Below are positions 46,900-58,312 of a DNA stretch of 64,000 nucleotides, in pieces. The notes beneath the pieces are model-generated. The model did not search any database and was not told where the DNA came from. It saw only the letters and a program-made list of their open reading frames with translations. Source of the stretch: Delia radicum (taxonomy: Eukaryota > Arthropoda > Insecta > Diptera > Anthomyiidae). The DNA lies in NCBI GenBank assembly GCA_021234595.1, contig CM037855.1:2852001-2916000 (forward strand). Direction: 5' to 3'. A program made the translations under genes and the position numbers. The number at the start of each line of letters is the position of its first letter. Position 1 is the stretch's first letter.

Positions 46900-47160
46900 T
46901 TTATCAATTTAGTTCGTCGTGAAGGACTCACTCTAGTTGCCTAACTATGTTCTCAAGACATGTTTTTTTTTAAATGAGAAAAAAATAACTAAATTTCAAA
47001 TTTTTAAAAAGTTCATAAAATTTTTGTTTTTAAAATTCTTAAAATGCCTTTTTCACGCAATACGCCAGTGGTTTCACCACCATACAACTTTTCACTAAGC
47101 AGCGATATTGAAATATCATTTTAAGTGAATGTATCTCCCTAGTCAAGTGACTCCAAAAGG
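46900..47160 (+). repeat. Family K repeat, copy 2
   Basis: Colinear with the reverse complement of 36480-36930; ends 'agtcaagtgactccaaaagg', next to the palindrome array. Confidence 0.7.
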
Positions 47161-47370
47161 TTAAGTCCCTTAGGGAATTAAACAAAAAAGTTAAGTCCCT
47201 AGGGGCTTAACTAAAATGTTAAGTCCTTAGGGAATAAAACAAAAAAGTTAAATCTCTAGGGACTTAAAGCAAAAGTTAAATCCTTAGGGAATTTAACAAA
47301 GAAAGTTAATTCTCTAAGGGAATTAAATGAACAAGGAATCAATTCCTAAGGAATCAATTCCCTAGGAAAT
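47160..47370. repeat. Array of short palindromes (TTAAGTCCCTTAGGGA type)
   Basis: Six units of about 22 bp, each an imperfect palindrome built round CCCTTAGGG or CCTTAGGG (for example gttaagtcccttagggaatt, gttaagtccctaggggctta, gttaaatctctagggactta), separated by 6-7 A-rich bases, so the period is about 29 bp. After about 47325 the pattern decays into 'aattcctaaggaatc' and 'aattccctaggaaatg', also palindromic. It begins exactly at the end of the family K copy. Confidence 0.85.
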
Positions 47371-50300
47371 GAATTCCCTGAACAAGAGTTGAATTGACCA
47401 AAAGTTGAATTGAATGAATTGCTGTTGAATGAATTTCTTAATTTAAATGCTTAATGTGTTAGTCATGGAATTCATTCTCTAAATTTGAATTCTTTGAATT
47501 CATAGTATTTCTTATTAAAGAATGCATTCCTTGAATAAAAAAAATTTAATTCCAACCATGATCTAAAGTCAGTTTTAATAGGTGTCGAAAAATGTTGAAG
47601 TAACTCATACACGTGTTTAAGCTTCCAACTGTGAAAACTTGACAGACTAATAGTGCTGCCTCCTGTTTTTATTATCTTACTAGCTTGGAGAGTTTCCATA
47701 AAGAAAATATATTCACTTTTTAGAATTTCTTAATTTTTTTTTATATTGCTGCTAAAAAAATTGCTTTGGAAGCTTTGTGCAAGGAAATTCGTTTTTTCTC
47801 TTAAAAGACATTGTGGTGTAGCCAACTATAGGGTGGCAACAGCTAACAATTGTAGTGTAACCAAGTTGTGACATCACTGATTCTCTAGCTAACTAAGCGC
47901 CATTTAACTACAAAGTCAGATGTTAAATAGATTTTTATCTATTCTTAAGGTCGGCATCATTCTGTTAATTTCCGTTTTTCATAGAAACCCCTTTTATTTT
48001 GACCGTAGTCTGTCGCCCAAATTGTAACTGATGTTTTACAGTGGAATATTAATGAAATGACTACTACACCAACATGACCAAAGCTACAGCACATTGCAGA
48101 CAAATTAGAAACTCCATAAAATAGTTTTTCTTACTTTTTATCAAAGTGTATTAAGATCAAAGGGAAGTCAGCTGGAGAGTTTTCTTGTAAGTGAAACTAG
48201 GCTTGGAAATACACCTGAGATGAATTCTCCCAAACTTCACCGAAGACCATCGGCAGACTATGGTTTCATGAAGTTAATATAACATTTATTTTAGATAAAA
48301 CGATAAAAAAAAACACTCGGCACATTTTTGAAATTTAGATGTGCTAACACTCGATAAGATTTTTAACCAATTTTGGCATTGTGTACCTTTCAAGAGACTC
48401 TTGGCAGCTAAGTTTTTTGTTGATAAAAATTTAAGTCGTTAAATAATCAATTTGTTTTGGTTAAATTTCATTGGTTTAATTTAGTTTCTTAACACTGAAA
48501 TAGGAATTAAAAAAGAAATTATTAGGGAGCTCAACAGAGAGAATCTAATTTTTTAACGTAAATTTTGTTTAAGATTAAATTTTTATTGTAAATTTTCTAA
48601 TTTTCTAATTTTTTGACTATTTGCTGTTTTTTTAAATAAGTTATTTTGTTGCTACAAAAACTAACTAACTTACTAGTAGTTAACTAAAGTTAGTTAACAA
48701 CAATTATTAAAAAACTATCGTGTTAAAGTATTTTATTGGGAACTGTCAACATTTCAGAATAATAATTTACATGTAAAATAAGATGTTTTCTCACTGATAA
48801 TATGATCGTACGTTCGGTCCGTTCGCTCGCTCGTTCTTCGTTCATTCATTTACTTAAACAACATATAAATCTGCACCTATACATACATTTTCTAAATTTA
48901 TGGATGTGAATAAATTGGAAAAAGACGAAGAAGAAGAAAAAAATCAAAATTTATGTTTTTATAATTGGTGTCTAAAAATTTATTTCTTATCTTGTATAAA
49001 AGCTTTCCAATGCCTTTATGTTTTTCCTCCACATTTATGTATTTCGAACAGAGTTTGAGTGTGTGAGAGTTTCTTCTTTTGTGTTTTAATTTTTTGTAGT
49101 TTTATTTTTTATTTTTTTAATTATAGACATTCTTTGTCATATTAACCTTTAACTTGACAGTTGAGACTAATACAATTAAATTATGAGTGTAAATGTTTAA
49201 ACAATTTTTAGTGTTCGACACAAACAAAAACTGAATATAAAAACGGTTTCAACCGATTGATGGTTAAATGAAAATTATAGCATAGAAAGAACCTAAATGG
49301 AATTTCTTTATATTATCATGTTTTCAATCTACTTATATATTATTTCATATATAAAAATTATGTATTCCAACATTCTGCCTATGAATAAAAAATTAAATAA
49401 TAAATAAAGAGTGCTGAAGTAGTTCCATGTTAATGCTTGGTGGCTACATTAAAACTTGTGTTAGACTTTTAACCGGGCTTTGTTCGTTTGTTTACTTTTT
49501 CTAAGTTAACAAGAAAACATCTTTTGGTTGACTAACCTTAACAATATTTTACATAAATATTTATTTAAGATTTTTTAGAAAAGAAAAGTTATGCTTAACT
49601 ATTCAACGTTTAAGGATTTCAAATTGTGTTTACAAGATCATTTGTTTTGAAGGTTGCCAGATGCGATTAATTTTACAAGTTATCTTAATATTAAGAAAAA
49701 ATTTAAGACACAATAATTTTTAATTATTAACAAGGAAACAAGACAGTGGTAAGCCCTAAGATTTAATTGAAACTGAAATATGTTGTAGAGGACAAACAAA
49801 TATTAGGCACGTAACTTTTTAGGTGGGCATTCTCGATTTGACTTATTTATTCATAATATATCACAAATGTAATTGACCGAGGGTCTTCAAATTTGATTAA
49901 TTTTATTAAACACGCATACTCCATGGAGCATATAACACATCCCCACTTTCAGTTTTTCAAATTTTCCAAAACTAGCGATTTTTTCACGGTTTTAACTTTC
50001 AAAAAAATTCAAAAATTCGGAAAAGTATGTCATTTTGAAGAGCTCTATATTCGAAAGTTGTTATTCGAATTTCTCTCCTTTTTCACACTTATACAAAAAA
50101 AAAAAATGCAAAAAACACAATAAATACATTTTTAATGCAAATGCATTTTCGAAATTGTTGTTCCCCTTCAAAAATTTTATATTTTTTATGTAAAAATAAT
50201 TTTTGCTTTTTCTGGAACGCAAATATCATCTAATTTTCTTAATTTTTGAAAAAAAAAAATTTTTTTAAAAAAATTATTTCCATAAAAAAAATAAATTTTT

Positions 50301-50740
50301 TGTATATATTTAAAACAGTTTAAAATTCACACTTCCTTAACTTTCTAACAATCGTAAAAATCGAACTCTTTTCGAATCAGGGAAATTCGATAACAATTTC
50401 TATATAGCTATTCAAATTTACATTCTTTTGTGATTTAAAAAATTATTTTGTTTAATTAAAACCGTGAAAAATTCGCGAGTTTTTGAAAAATATAAAAACT
50501 AAATACGGAGAAGTGTTATAGGCTCCATAGAGAATATATATTTGTAATATAAAGAAAATCGGAAACATGAAGTGAAATAATGTCAATTTTATGATCTTCT
50601 TTCAAAGAATGAATGATATATATTTCTTATACAAAGTAATAAACTATAGGCAAATTGTGTATCAAATAAAAGGTAAGACGCATTCACCGGTATATAAAAA
50701 AATGTACAAGAATTTTTGTCATTCAAAAAAAAAATTTTTT
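47371..50740. other. AT-rich non-coding DNA
   Basis: No supported gene in about 3.4 kb. 47400-47530 is rich in 'gaattcattc/ttgaattg' words continuing the palindrome array's composition. Simple repeat 'cgttcgctcgctcgttc' at 48818-48840. Poly-A and poly-T rich 50080-50300. Confidence 0.45.
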
Positions 50741-50923
50741 TTTTTTTTTTATTAATTAATAATCATATAATTACAAATTATATACTATTACCCTAACCGA
50801 GCACTAGCTACTATGGCCTTCGGCGCGTTGTAGCGAAAACAGACCAGTGCCTCTGGTGGGAATTGAACCCACGACCCCCCGCACAGATAAGCCAGCACGC
50901 TACCAACTAGCCTACCGGGGCGC
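50741..50923 (-). mobile_element. tRNA-derived SINE, copy 2
   Basis: Reverse-strand, nearly full-length copy of the SINE at 37260-37431. It preserves more of the 5' head (gcgccccggtaggctagttg), the B box (GGTTCAATTCC) and the body with only scattered differences. Flanks 'cattcaaaaaaaaaattttt' and 'cactcaaaaaaattttttt' are a likely target duplication. Confidence 0.85.
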
Positions 50924-51409
50924 ACTCAAAAAAATTTTTTTAATACCATATTTGTATAAAATGCTTATTAAATTTTTATCCAGGAAGTGTCTGGGATTTT
51001 TTTAATTTTTAATCGAATGGCTTTGAGACTACTTTTGCCGATGCCACAACATAGGCAATATGGGTATCAAAAATCGTTTTTATCGAGTTTTTAAATACAT
51101 GTGTACAAATAAATATAAACTTCATAAACTTTACATAGGAATATTTTTGCTAATTTCAGAATAGAAGATTTTTATTCGCATTAATTTTTTTTGTAATCTA
51201 AAAAAACTTTAAAAATTTCAAATTTTTTATGTTTTTGTAATTTTTTTATCTACTAACATTTGTCAAAATTTTTTCCTGATTTTAACATATTAAATGTTAC
51301 TTTAAATTAATAAGATTTACCTCAAATATAACTAAAAATTTGAGGATTCAAGAGATTTATTTTTACTATTCTTATATACATACAATTCTTAAAATCGGAC
51401 CGATAGAAC
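50924..51409. other. Non-coding DNA with a family F trace
   Basis: 51120-51370 has 'ttcagaatagaagatttttattcgc'-style text split from family F ('aaataagatttacctcaaat' and 'gagatttatttttactattc'). No gene. Confidence 0.35.
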
Positions 51410-51860
51410 GATGAACTTTTAAAATACACAAAATCTAAAATATTCCAAAATTTATTCCGTTTCCACTCAAACCCTAAATAATAGATCGTTTTTATTAAAA
51501 GGCTACTAAACTTACAAAAAATATATCGGCAGGGTTGACATATGGCAATTTAAAAAATGGCAAAAAAACCACTACTTTTTTCAAAAAAAATATTTAAAAA
51601 TCGGTTAACTTTAACAAAAATATTTTTTATATATTTTTAATAAAGATTTATTCACAAAATTATACTAAATTTAAATTTTTAAAGTAGCTTTAACCGTCCA
51701 GGATTTATAAGCTGTCAAAGTTTCAACTCTAGTTGCAAATATTTCCACAAGAGGGCGCCCTAAGTAAAAAAAAAGTTCAGAAACTTTTGAATAAAGCAAT
51801 GTAATATCTGGAAAGTTTGATTGAAAAATATTCAGTGGATCTAAGACGTGCCATTAATGA
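51410..51860 (+). repeat. Family L repeat, copy 2
   Basis: Colinear with 12070-12540 ('ctactaaacttac', 'atatggcaatttaaaaaatg', 'aatcggttaact', 'ttcacaaaattatac') and continuing to 'tccacaagagggcgccc'. Confidence 0.6.
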
Positions 51861-53386
51861 GTTAAAATTTAGTTTTTAATAATTTGATTCTTATTCGTTA
51901 ATTTTCAACTCCATCATTATTTAATCGACTTCTATCCCATTGATCCCCCCCATTGAAGTTTTAACTAAACCTATATTATGTATGTCACTTATAATTGCAT
52001 TTTATGCGTTCATTTACAATATTCGATGTTTTTAAGGAGGTAATGAAATTAGTAAAATACTCATACATCTTAAAATTTAACGTCAAAATAATCATAAATT
52101 AAAAAATGTTTTTGAAACTAAAACAAAAAAAAAAAAAAAAAAATTATAATAAAATTGACTTTAGTCTTTTGGATGGAAAACAAATTATAAATACGGAGGT
52201 AAGTCCTCCGGGGTATGATTATGAAGGTTTTCTTTAGTGAATCAACTAGGCAGGCATGAAGAGGCATCCAGGCGGCTTTATACTTTTATTAATATTGTGG
52301 CTACTCGTATCAATGTGATGGACTTACATTTTATTATAACATTATTTTGACAGATCACCCAGGATGACTTGAAAGAAGAAGAATTATTATGTACCTATAT
52401 TGCAACATGCAACAAACTTAACGCTCCATATGTACGATGGCACCTTATTAAAAATTCCAAAAGTATTTTTTGAGCAATTAAGATACAAGGGGCGGTAACA
52501 CGCTATTTTTTTTTTTTGAACGTTTTTCATTTAAATTATTGGATGGCTATTATTTTTATTAAATGCTGTATGTATGATAAATTTTTGTTTCAAAAATGAT
52601 TGAATACATTTTTTTTACTGGCAAATATTTAAAATGATAAAGACGCTCCGGATTTCATAGTAATCGTTGGTGGCCCAAAGAAATTTAATATTTAACTGGA
52701 ATACTCAACTAAAAAACAAAAAACAAATTAATCCTTAGAAGGTGGACTTCTGGTGATATTGTCAAAATATTCTACCTTAAAGTCACCTTTGATAGTTTGT
52801 GTTTAGCATCAATACCTGGAAAACTGATGTAATTTTAAATCTAAATTTTGTTTATTTAAACATTAAAATTACCCACTGCGTTTACTCATAGTTGCTTACT
52901 GACAGTGCAACAAATTTCCCAGTTGTGTGAGATGATAAGAAATATTAAAAAAAAAAAAATCAATGAAGGAGGGCAATAACTAAAAAAAAGAAGAAAAAAA
53001 TCGAAGATGAAAGAATTTATTAAATATTTTTATGTTATCAGGAGGAAAAAATCTATAAAATGATAAGCATCAATTGCTGATAGAGCTAAGCCAGTCGATG
53101 GCGATCTTTAAACAAGAGAATATCTCGAAAATCATACTGCTTTAGAGAATCAATTAAGTGTTGCACATACCTCCATATCACATTTGATACACTTAAAAAA
53201 AAACAGCAGTGTAATATTACTTAAGTGATAGTTGTTTTTTACATAATGCATCATAAGATGAAAATAATGAAAATTTCGTCTAAAAAAAAAATACATATTA
53301 ATGTCGTATTGTTGGTAAGGTACTTTTAAGAACTTTTAAGAACTGGTACCATTTTTGGTACTTTTAAAATGTTGGTGTAAAAATAC
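51861..53386. other. AT-rich non-coding DNA
   Basis: No supported gene. 52185-52280 contains a slightly GC-richer stretch ('ggaggtaagtcctccgggg', a short palindrome) without a long frame. Confidence 0.45.
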
Positions 53387-53773
53387 TAGTGTCCGACCGA
53401 ACAGTTCGGCCAGAAAATGCATTTGGTTTGTATTCGGTATTTTAAAGCATTATGGACAAATTTGGAGGATGGAAAAATATTTATTGGGCTGATTAGATGC
53501 TATTTTGAGTATCAAATTTGAAGAAAAGTCTGTAGTTAAGCAATGAATTCACTGTTCGGCCTCAGTAAGTTCGGCCAAATTGAAAATAGTTTGGCGGCCG
53601 AACTTTGAACTTTATAGGTAAACTTCGGCTTTTCTTTTAAATTTTATACACAAAATCGAATTAAGTCGGCTCAACAAACATGTTTCCAATAAAAAAAATT
53701 TGTCATCATTGCCTCTAGATATCAAAAGCCGACAAAATATAGTTTTTTGGCCGAACTGTTCGGTCGGACACTA
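53387..53773 (-). mobile_element. hAT-type MITE, copy 3
   Basis: Same family as 3596-3965. Ends TAGTGTCCGACCGAACAG and CTGTTCGGTCGGACACTA; flanks AAAAATAC (53379-53386) and AAAATTAC (53774-53781), one mismatch in 8. It keeps the central GTTCGGCC/GGCCGAAC palindromes, making it the longest of the three copies. Confidence 0.88.
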
Positions 53774-53869
53774 AAAATTACATACAATATTTTTGAAGAT
53801 TTGTGTATCGATATTGATCGTTATAAGATTTAATTATCTTTTTTGGTACATAGGTAATAAAAATTTCTT

Positions 53870-53990
53870 GAATAATATTATAAAAATTTCTTGGATATAA
53901 TGAAATTCTTCATTGAATCTACGAAAAAAAAATTCTATGAAATTCTTTCATTAATATCATGAATGAATATTCTTTCAGTACATATCCCGG
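53870..53990. repeat. Family A MITE end
   Basis: 'tcttggatataatgaaattc', 'ttcattgaatctacgaaaaa' and the terminus 'attaatatcatgaatgaata' + 'ttctttcagta'. Nearly the same text occurs at 8755-8835. Confidence 0.55.
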
Positions 53991-55199
53991 AATTGAAATG
54001 GTTATTCAAATTTTATAATTTATCAAAATCTTAATTTTTCATACAAAACTGTTTGAAAATAATCAATAAATAATCATTTAAACAAATTACATTTTAAAAA
54101 TCAACAAAATGGATACAAATTGTCATAGGGATAAATCTGTTTTATCTGTTTTTCAAACAACATTTTTTCAATTTTCCTCCAAATTTTCTAAATTTTGTCA
54201 AATAATTTTGTTTAGTGTATACACGCAGGAATAATGTAGAATCAATTTTGCTGTGTTGTTATTAATTAAAAAATATAAAAATATACCGGTGTCTTTTCTA
54301 AACAGGTTTCAAGTATGCAATACAGAATTGGGATGAATTTTTGAAAAACTCAATTTATAGCAGTAGGTCGTCCTGCCTAAGATTTGTTTGGAGGATATGA
54401 CTACATTAACTAATTTATTTATATGATTTAAACATACTCGTATACCGGAATACACAGACATATAAATTGATTATTTTTACATAACCATGTAGTATAAACT
54501 TTTAGAGTATACGAAAAAAAAAAACTTCAGTATAAATTGTATCTTTAATTTAGATTAGATAACAACTAAATTATAAACGTTAGAAAATTATAATTACTGC
54601 GGTAGATTTTGTTTTTTTGTTCAGTCATGATACTGATCGTAAATCAACATCTGTTGTTTTTTTTAATAGTAATTTTTAAAGAATTTTTTTTGAAATATTT
54701 CCCCAACAGTTGTTTTGTTGGTTTTTTGACATTTTTCGGCGTTTTAACCTTTTGTCCTTCTTCTTTTTCAGGTGTATACAAAGAAAACTCATAAAGTATA
54801 TTTTTCATAAGGATATTTGACAGTTTTGGTATTGTATAATGACCTTTATGAATGAAATCTCATACTTGAATTTTTTTTTATCAATAAAACTTAGAACAAC
54901 AAAGACTTGTTTTGTTGTGGTCAATGAAAATTACAATTTTGCGTGTAAATCATTTTTATTTGTCATAATATCGATTCGAAAATAATTGCCATAAATCAAA
55001 GTTATACAAGGATCTCCTAAGTAATAACAATAATATCCAGCCGTATGGTATAAAATTCAAAAGAAAATTAATATAAATCATTTAAATTGTTCACAACATT
55101 TTATTTAATAATTTTTAAAATATGAAAATCTTTACACCTAATCCCAATTTTACGTTTAAATTCAAATTGTTTTATTAGATAAAAAAACAAATTCAATTA
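53991..55199. other. AT-rich non-coding DNA
   Basis: No supported gene or defined repeat seen. Confidence 0.5.
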
Positions 55200-55860
55200 A
55201 AATAAGTATCCAATGAAAATGAAAATTATTCAAGTTCGAGGCCATACTCTATATTTGTTTATTAGTATATTGTCCTAACAAAAAAACTAAAAAAAAAAAA
55301 ACTAAAAAAACTAAAAAAATTATTGAATCAATTAATATTTTAATTGATTTTGCACCTATCACGGCAATGATACTATCAATTAAACCTTTTATTAAAATTA
55401 AGAAGGGAAAAAAAGTTATAAATAACTTCTACAAATAAAAAACATGATACTCACAAAAAAAGTGTGTGATCTATACGTTGGTATGTGTGTTTTTTGCAAT
55501 GCTGAGTCTGTTTGTGTGTGCTTGTTTTGTTTGTTAACTTTAAATGTATTTGGTATTTTATACTGAAAATTTTCTATTTATACATACAGTGTATGAAAAA
55601 ATAATATGATAATTGCGTCTAAAATATAATATGTATTTATATATTTAAAAGTCAAGTAAAATATTAATTGATTCAATTAAATATTTGTTTAGAAACAAAT
55701 TCAATTCAAATCAAATCTTTAATTAGATATTTTAGGTTGATAATTTTTTCTGTGTATAGAGTTTTTATTTTTAAATTTATTAATTGATCACTTTCAGAAA
55801 TGTGTTGATAGATCTATTTCGGGAATTTTCTATTTTTAATAAAAATTATATCAAATAAGT
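55200..55860 (-). repeat. Family E repeat, copy 3, split by an insertion
   Basis: The first part (55210-55285: 'attattcaagttcgaggcca', 'tactctatatttgtttatta') and the second part (55755-55850: 'tatagagtttttattttt', 'cactttcagaaatgtgttga', 'tagatctatttcggg') are adjacent in copies 1 and 2. Between them, about 55300-55750, lies an insertion with inverted ends 'ttgaatcaattaatatttta' and 'aaaatattaattgattcaa'. Confidence 0.65.
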
Positions 55861-56839
55861 ATCCAATTTTAATCCTAGTGTTACTATGGAAAAATTATTT
55901 TAAATTTCCTTACATCTGTTCATAAAAACGCCTACTTTAAAATTCACTTCCCTTTGACCACTTCCGTATGTTGGAAAACTTCTCTTAAATTATAAAATTT
56001 GTTTGGTCAAAGAACCAACAGCAGCTGAGTTAAATAATTTTTTTTTAAATTTTCAAAAATAATTGTTATAAACTACATCTACGCCCATTTGTGTCAATAA
56101 CTTGAGGACATTATCACTAAATTACTTGAATGTTTAGCAACACCTACCAAAAATTTGAAAGTCCATCTATTTTTGAGGGATGTTACACACGAAAATGTAT
56201 TTATTATATTATTTGCACAAAATACACAGGCACACATTATGGATTATCCATTATTATTGATGTTTAACGCCCGTAAATACTCCCATGTCAATTACGTGGC
56301 TACTAAATAAATATTCTCTATTGTAAATAGAAAATGTAATTTTACTTGGAAATTATTTTTTGATTGTATTTCTATTTAAATCGAATTATAAATAGATTTT
56401 CTATAGTTATTATTAAAAGGTTCTATTAGTTTTTGTTTTGCCCAATTTAACCACAAGCTATTTTGTATTTTCACGGGCGTGCCTATCGCAAGCCACATTT
56501 AAATTGGAATTGCAAATATTTGTTTGAAAATGTGACATATTTTGCACTATATCTAGCTAAAATTTTTAGTCTCAATGAATCGGTATAAGAGCAACTTCTA
56601 TTGCGAAAAAATTCAAAAATATTTAAGGAAAATTTGCAAAATTTTGGGAAGTTCGTACAATATATATATATAACTTTTATATAGATGTGGCATCACTAAC
56701 ATATGGGAAAACAGTGGACATTAGAGTGAGGTAAGTTTCTAAAACTAGAACTGTTGTGTTGTTGGAGTTGTACTTCTGAGATTATGTATGCAAGAACAAA
56801 AACACCGTGTATTGAATAAACAAGTTTTAATCACAACAA
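55861..56839. other. AT-rich non-coding DNA
   Basis: No supported gene. Nothing else recognised. Confidence 0.5.
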
Positions 56840-57080
56840 AACTCGACCTGACGATAGATCAGTGCGCTAAAGCGCTCTGTCTAACGTGTAGTGCGAGTAC
56901 ATGTGGCATTAGAAATCAGTTTATCCATACCGCGGTCAGTGAGTGCACAGAAAATTTCATATAGACGCAATCGAACAAATAAAAACATAACAAATATTAC
57001 ATTATTCAAAAAAAAAAACAGGGTCACTGACGAAGGTTCAATACCAGAAACTGCGCAGTCTGATTCAGAAAAATTGAAAA
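56840..57080 (+). repeat. Possible SINE-derived segment
   Basis: Contains 'gggtcactgacgaaggttca' and 'ccagaaactgcgcagtctg', close to the 3' module of the SINE at 42655-42915 ('ccactgacgagtccc', 'gacgaaactgcggcagtctgg'). Upstream 'gtgcgctaaagcgctctgtc' is a hairpin-like stretch. The frame 56891-57202 crosses it but is probably chance. Confidence 0.4.
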
Positions 57081-57349
57081 TTTACAATGTAGTTATGATT
57101 TTTAGAAAATACACTCATTCTTCTCTACCACGACGCCTTTCACAATTAAAATTAAATAAATTAAAAAAAATAAAAGACGTTAAAATTCAAACTCAAGTAT
57201 AAAATATTGTTTGTGCGACTGAAAAAAACAGTTTGTAGGGTATTTAACTTTGTTTTTGTTTATATTGCTCAAAATCTAGGTTAAGGCCTAAGAAGCTTAC
57301 TGTTCTTACCAATTATATTTCCCTTACTCTTCTTATCAATTATATTTTT

Positions 57350-57808
57350 CGGTATTTTAAAAATATATTTTAATAAAAAACTATCGATTACAATAAAAAT
57401 TAGTTTTAGCTACATCTTATTTTAAGTCGAATTTCAAATGGTATTTGAATTATTTTCTTTTGTACATTGGAGATACAAATATATCATTAATAACAAATGT
57501 TTAGGAGCTCTACGAAATTTTGTATTTTATAAATAATTAACGAGACTTAATTGTTTACTGCATAATAACGTTTTGGTAGTTGTTTATTATAATGTTAAAA
57601 CTAACAACTTCAAACCACAAAACTAACAACATCAAACAACAACGAAAATATAGTATTTTTTTGTATGTAGTTGTTTTTTTTTAATAACTGTCATAATAGA
57701 TGTTTTGTATTATGTCATAGAAAAACCACTATAATCATAGTGAAAAACCACGAGTACTAATTACTACACATACAACTGTCATATAGTAACTGAAAAACTT
57801 TTTTGAGT
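57350..57808. repeat. Family C element, right-half copy
   Basis: Matches 4575-5030: 'cggtatttt', 'gattacaataaaaa', 'caaatggtatt', 'cattggagatacaa', 'gtttactgcataataacg' and the end 'ctgaaaaacttttttgagtg'. The left half and left terminus are not recognisable. Confidence 0.6.
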
Positions 57809-57809
57809 G

Positions 57810-58312
57810 TTATCCCAGTAAAATACGCTGCTTACCTGCAAGCAGGTTTGTAAGGGAGTAAGCCAAAAAGAATCCCTTATATGCTATGATTTTTATATGG
57901 CGAATTCCCACTTGGAAGCATTACTTTGGACAAAATAAGCGCGATTTTTAGCGCTTATAAAATGCTGTGATTTCATGGCTTTCAGTAAAATCATATTTCA
58001 TGTCTACATTATTACAATTAAAAGTAATAATACGAATATTATAAAATGTACTTTACATAATCGTTTATAATCCACGATATGAAACTTTCTGCATTACAAT
58101 CTGTGTCCTTGTAAGGGAATATGGTAAGCTGCTTACAACCTGATTCCGTGTAAGGGAAAACAGTAAGCTCAAAATGTTTTTTTTGTATATTTTTATACGA
58201 AAATTATTCGTTCATTTTGCTGCTTCTCAGTATAATGTTATAGTAAGCACTTATATCGGAGCATTTGTTTTATCATGCTTATAAAAACACGAAAATTTTT
58301 TACTGGGATTTC
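57810..58312. mobile_element. MITE with 'atcccagtaaaa' ends
   Basis: Starts 'atcccagtaaaatacgctgc' and ends 'aattttttactgggat'. The interior has 'cttacctgcaagcagg' and 'ttgtaagggagtaagc' hairpins and 'gtaagctgcttac'. It directly abuts the family C end at 57808, so one element probably inserted beside or into the other. Confidence 0.6.

Noticed and set aside
56891..57202. 103-codon frame
   Set aside because: Crosses SINE-like sequence; composition random and no domain.
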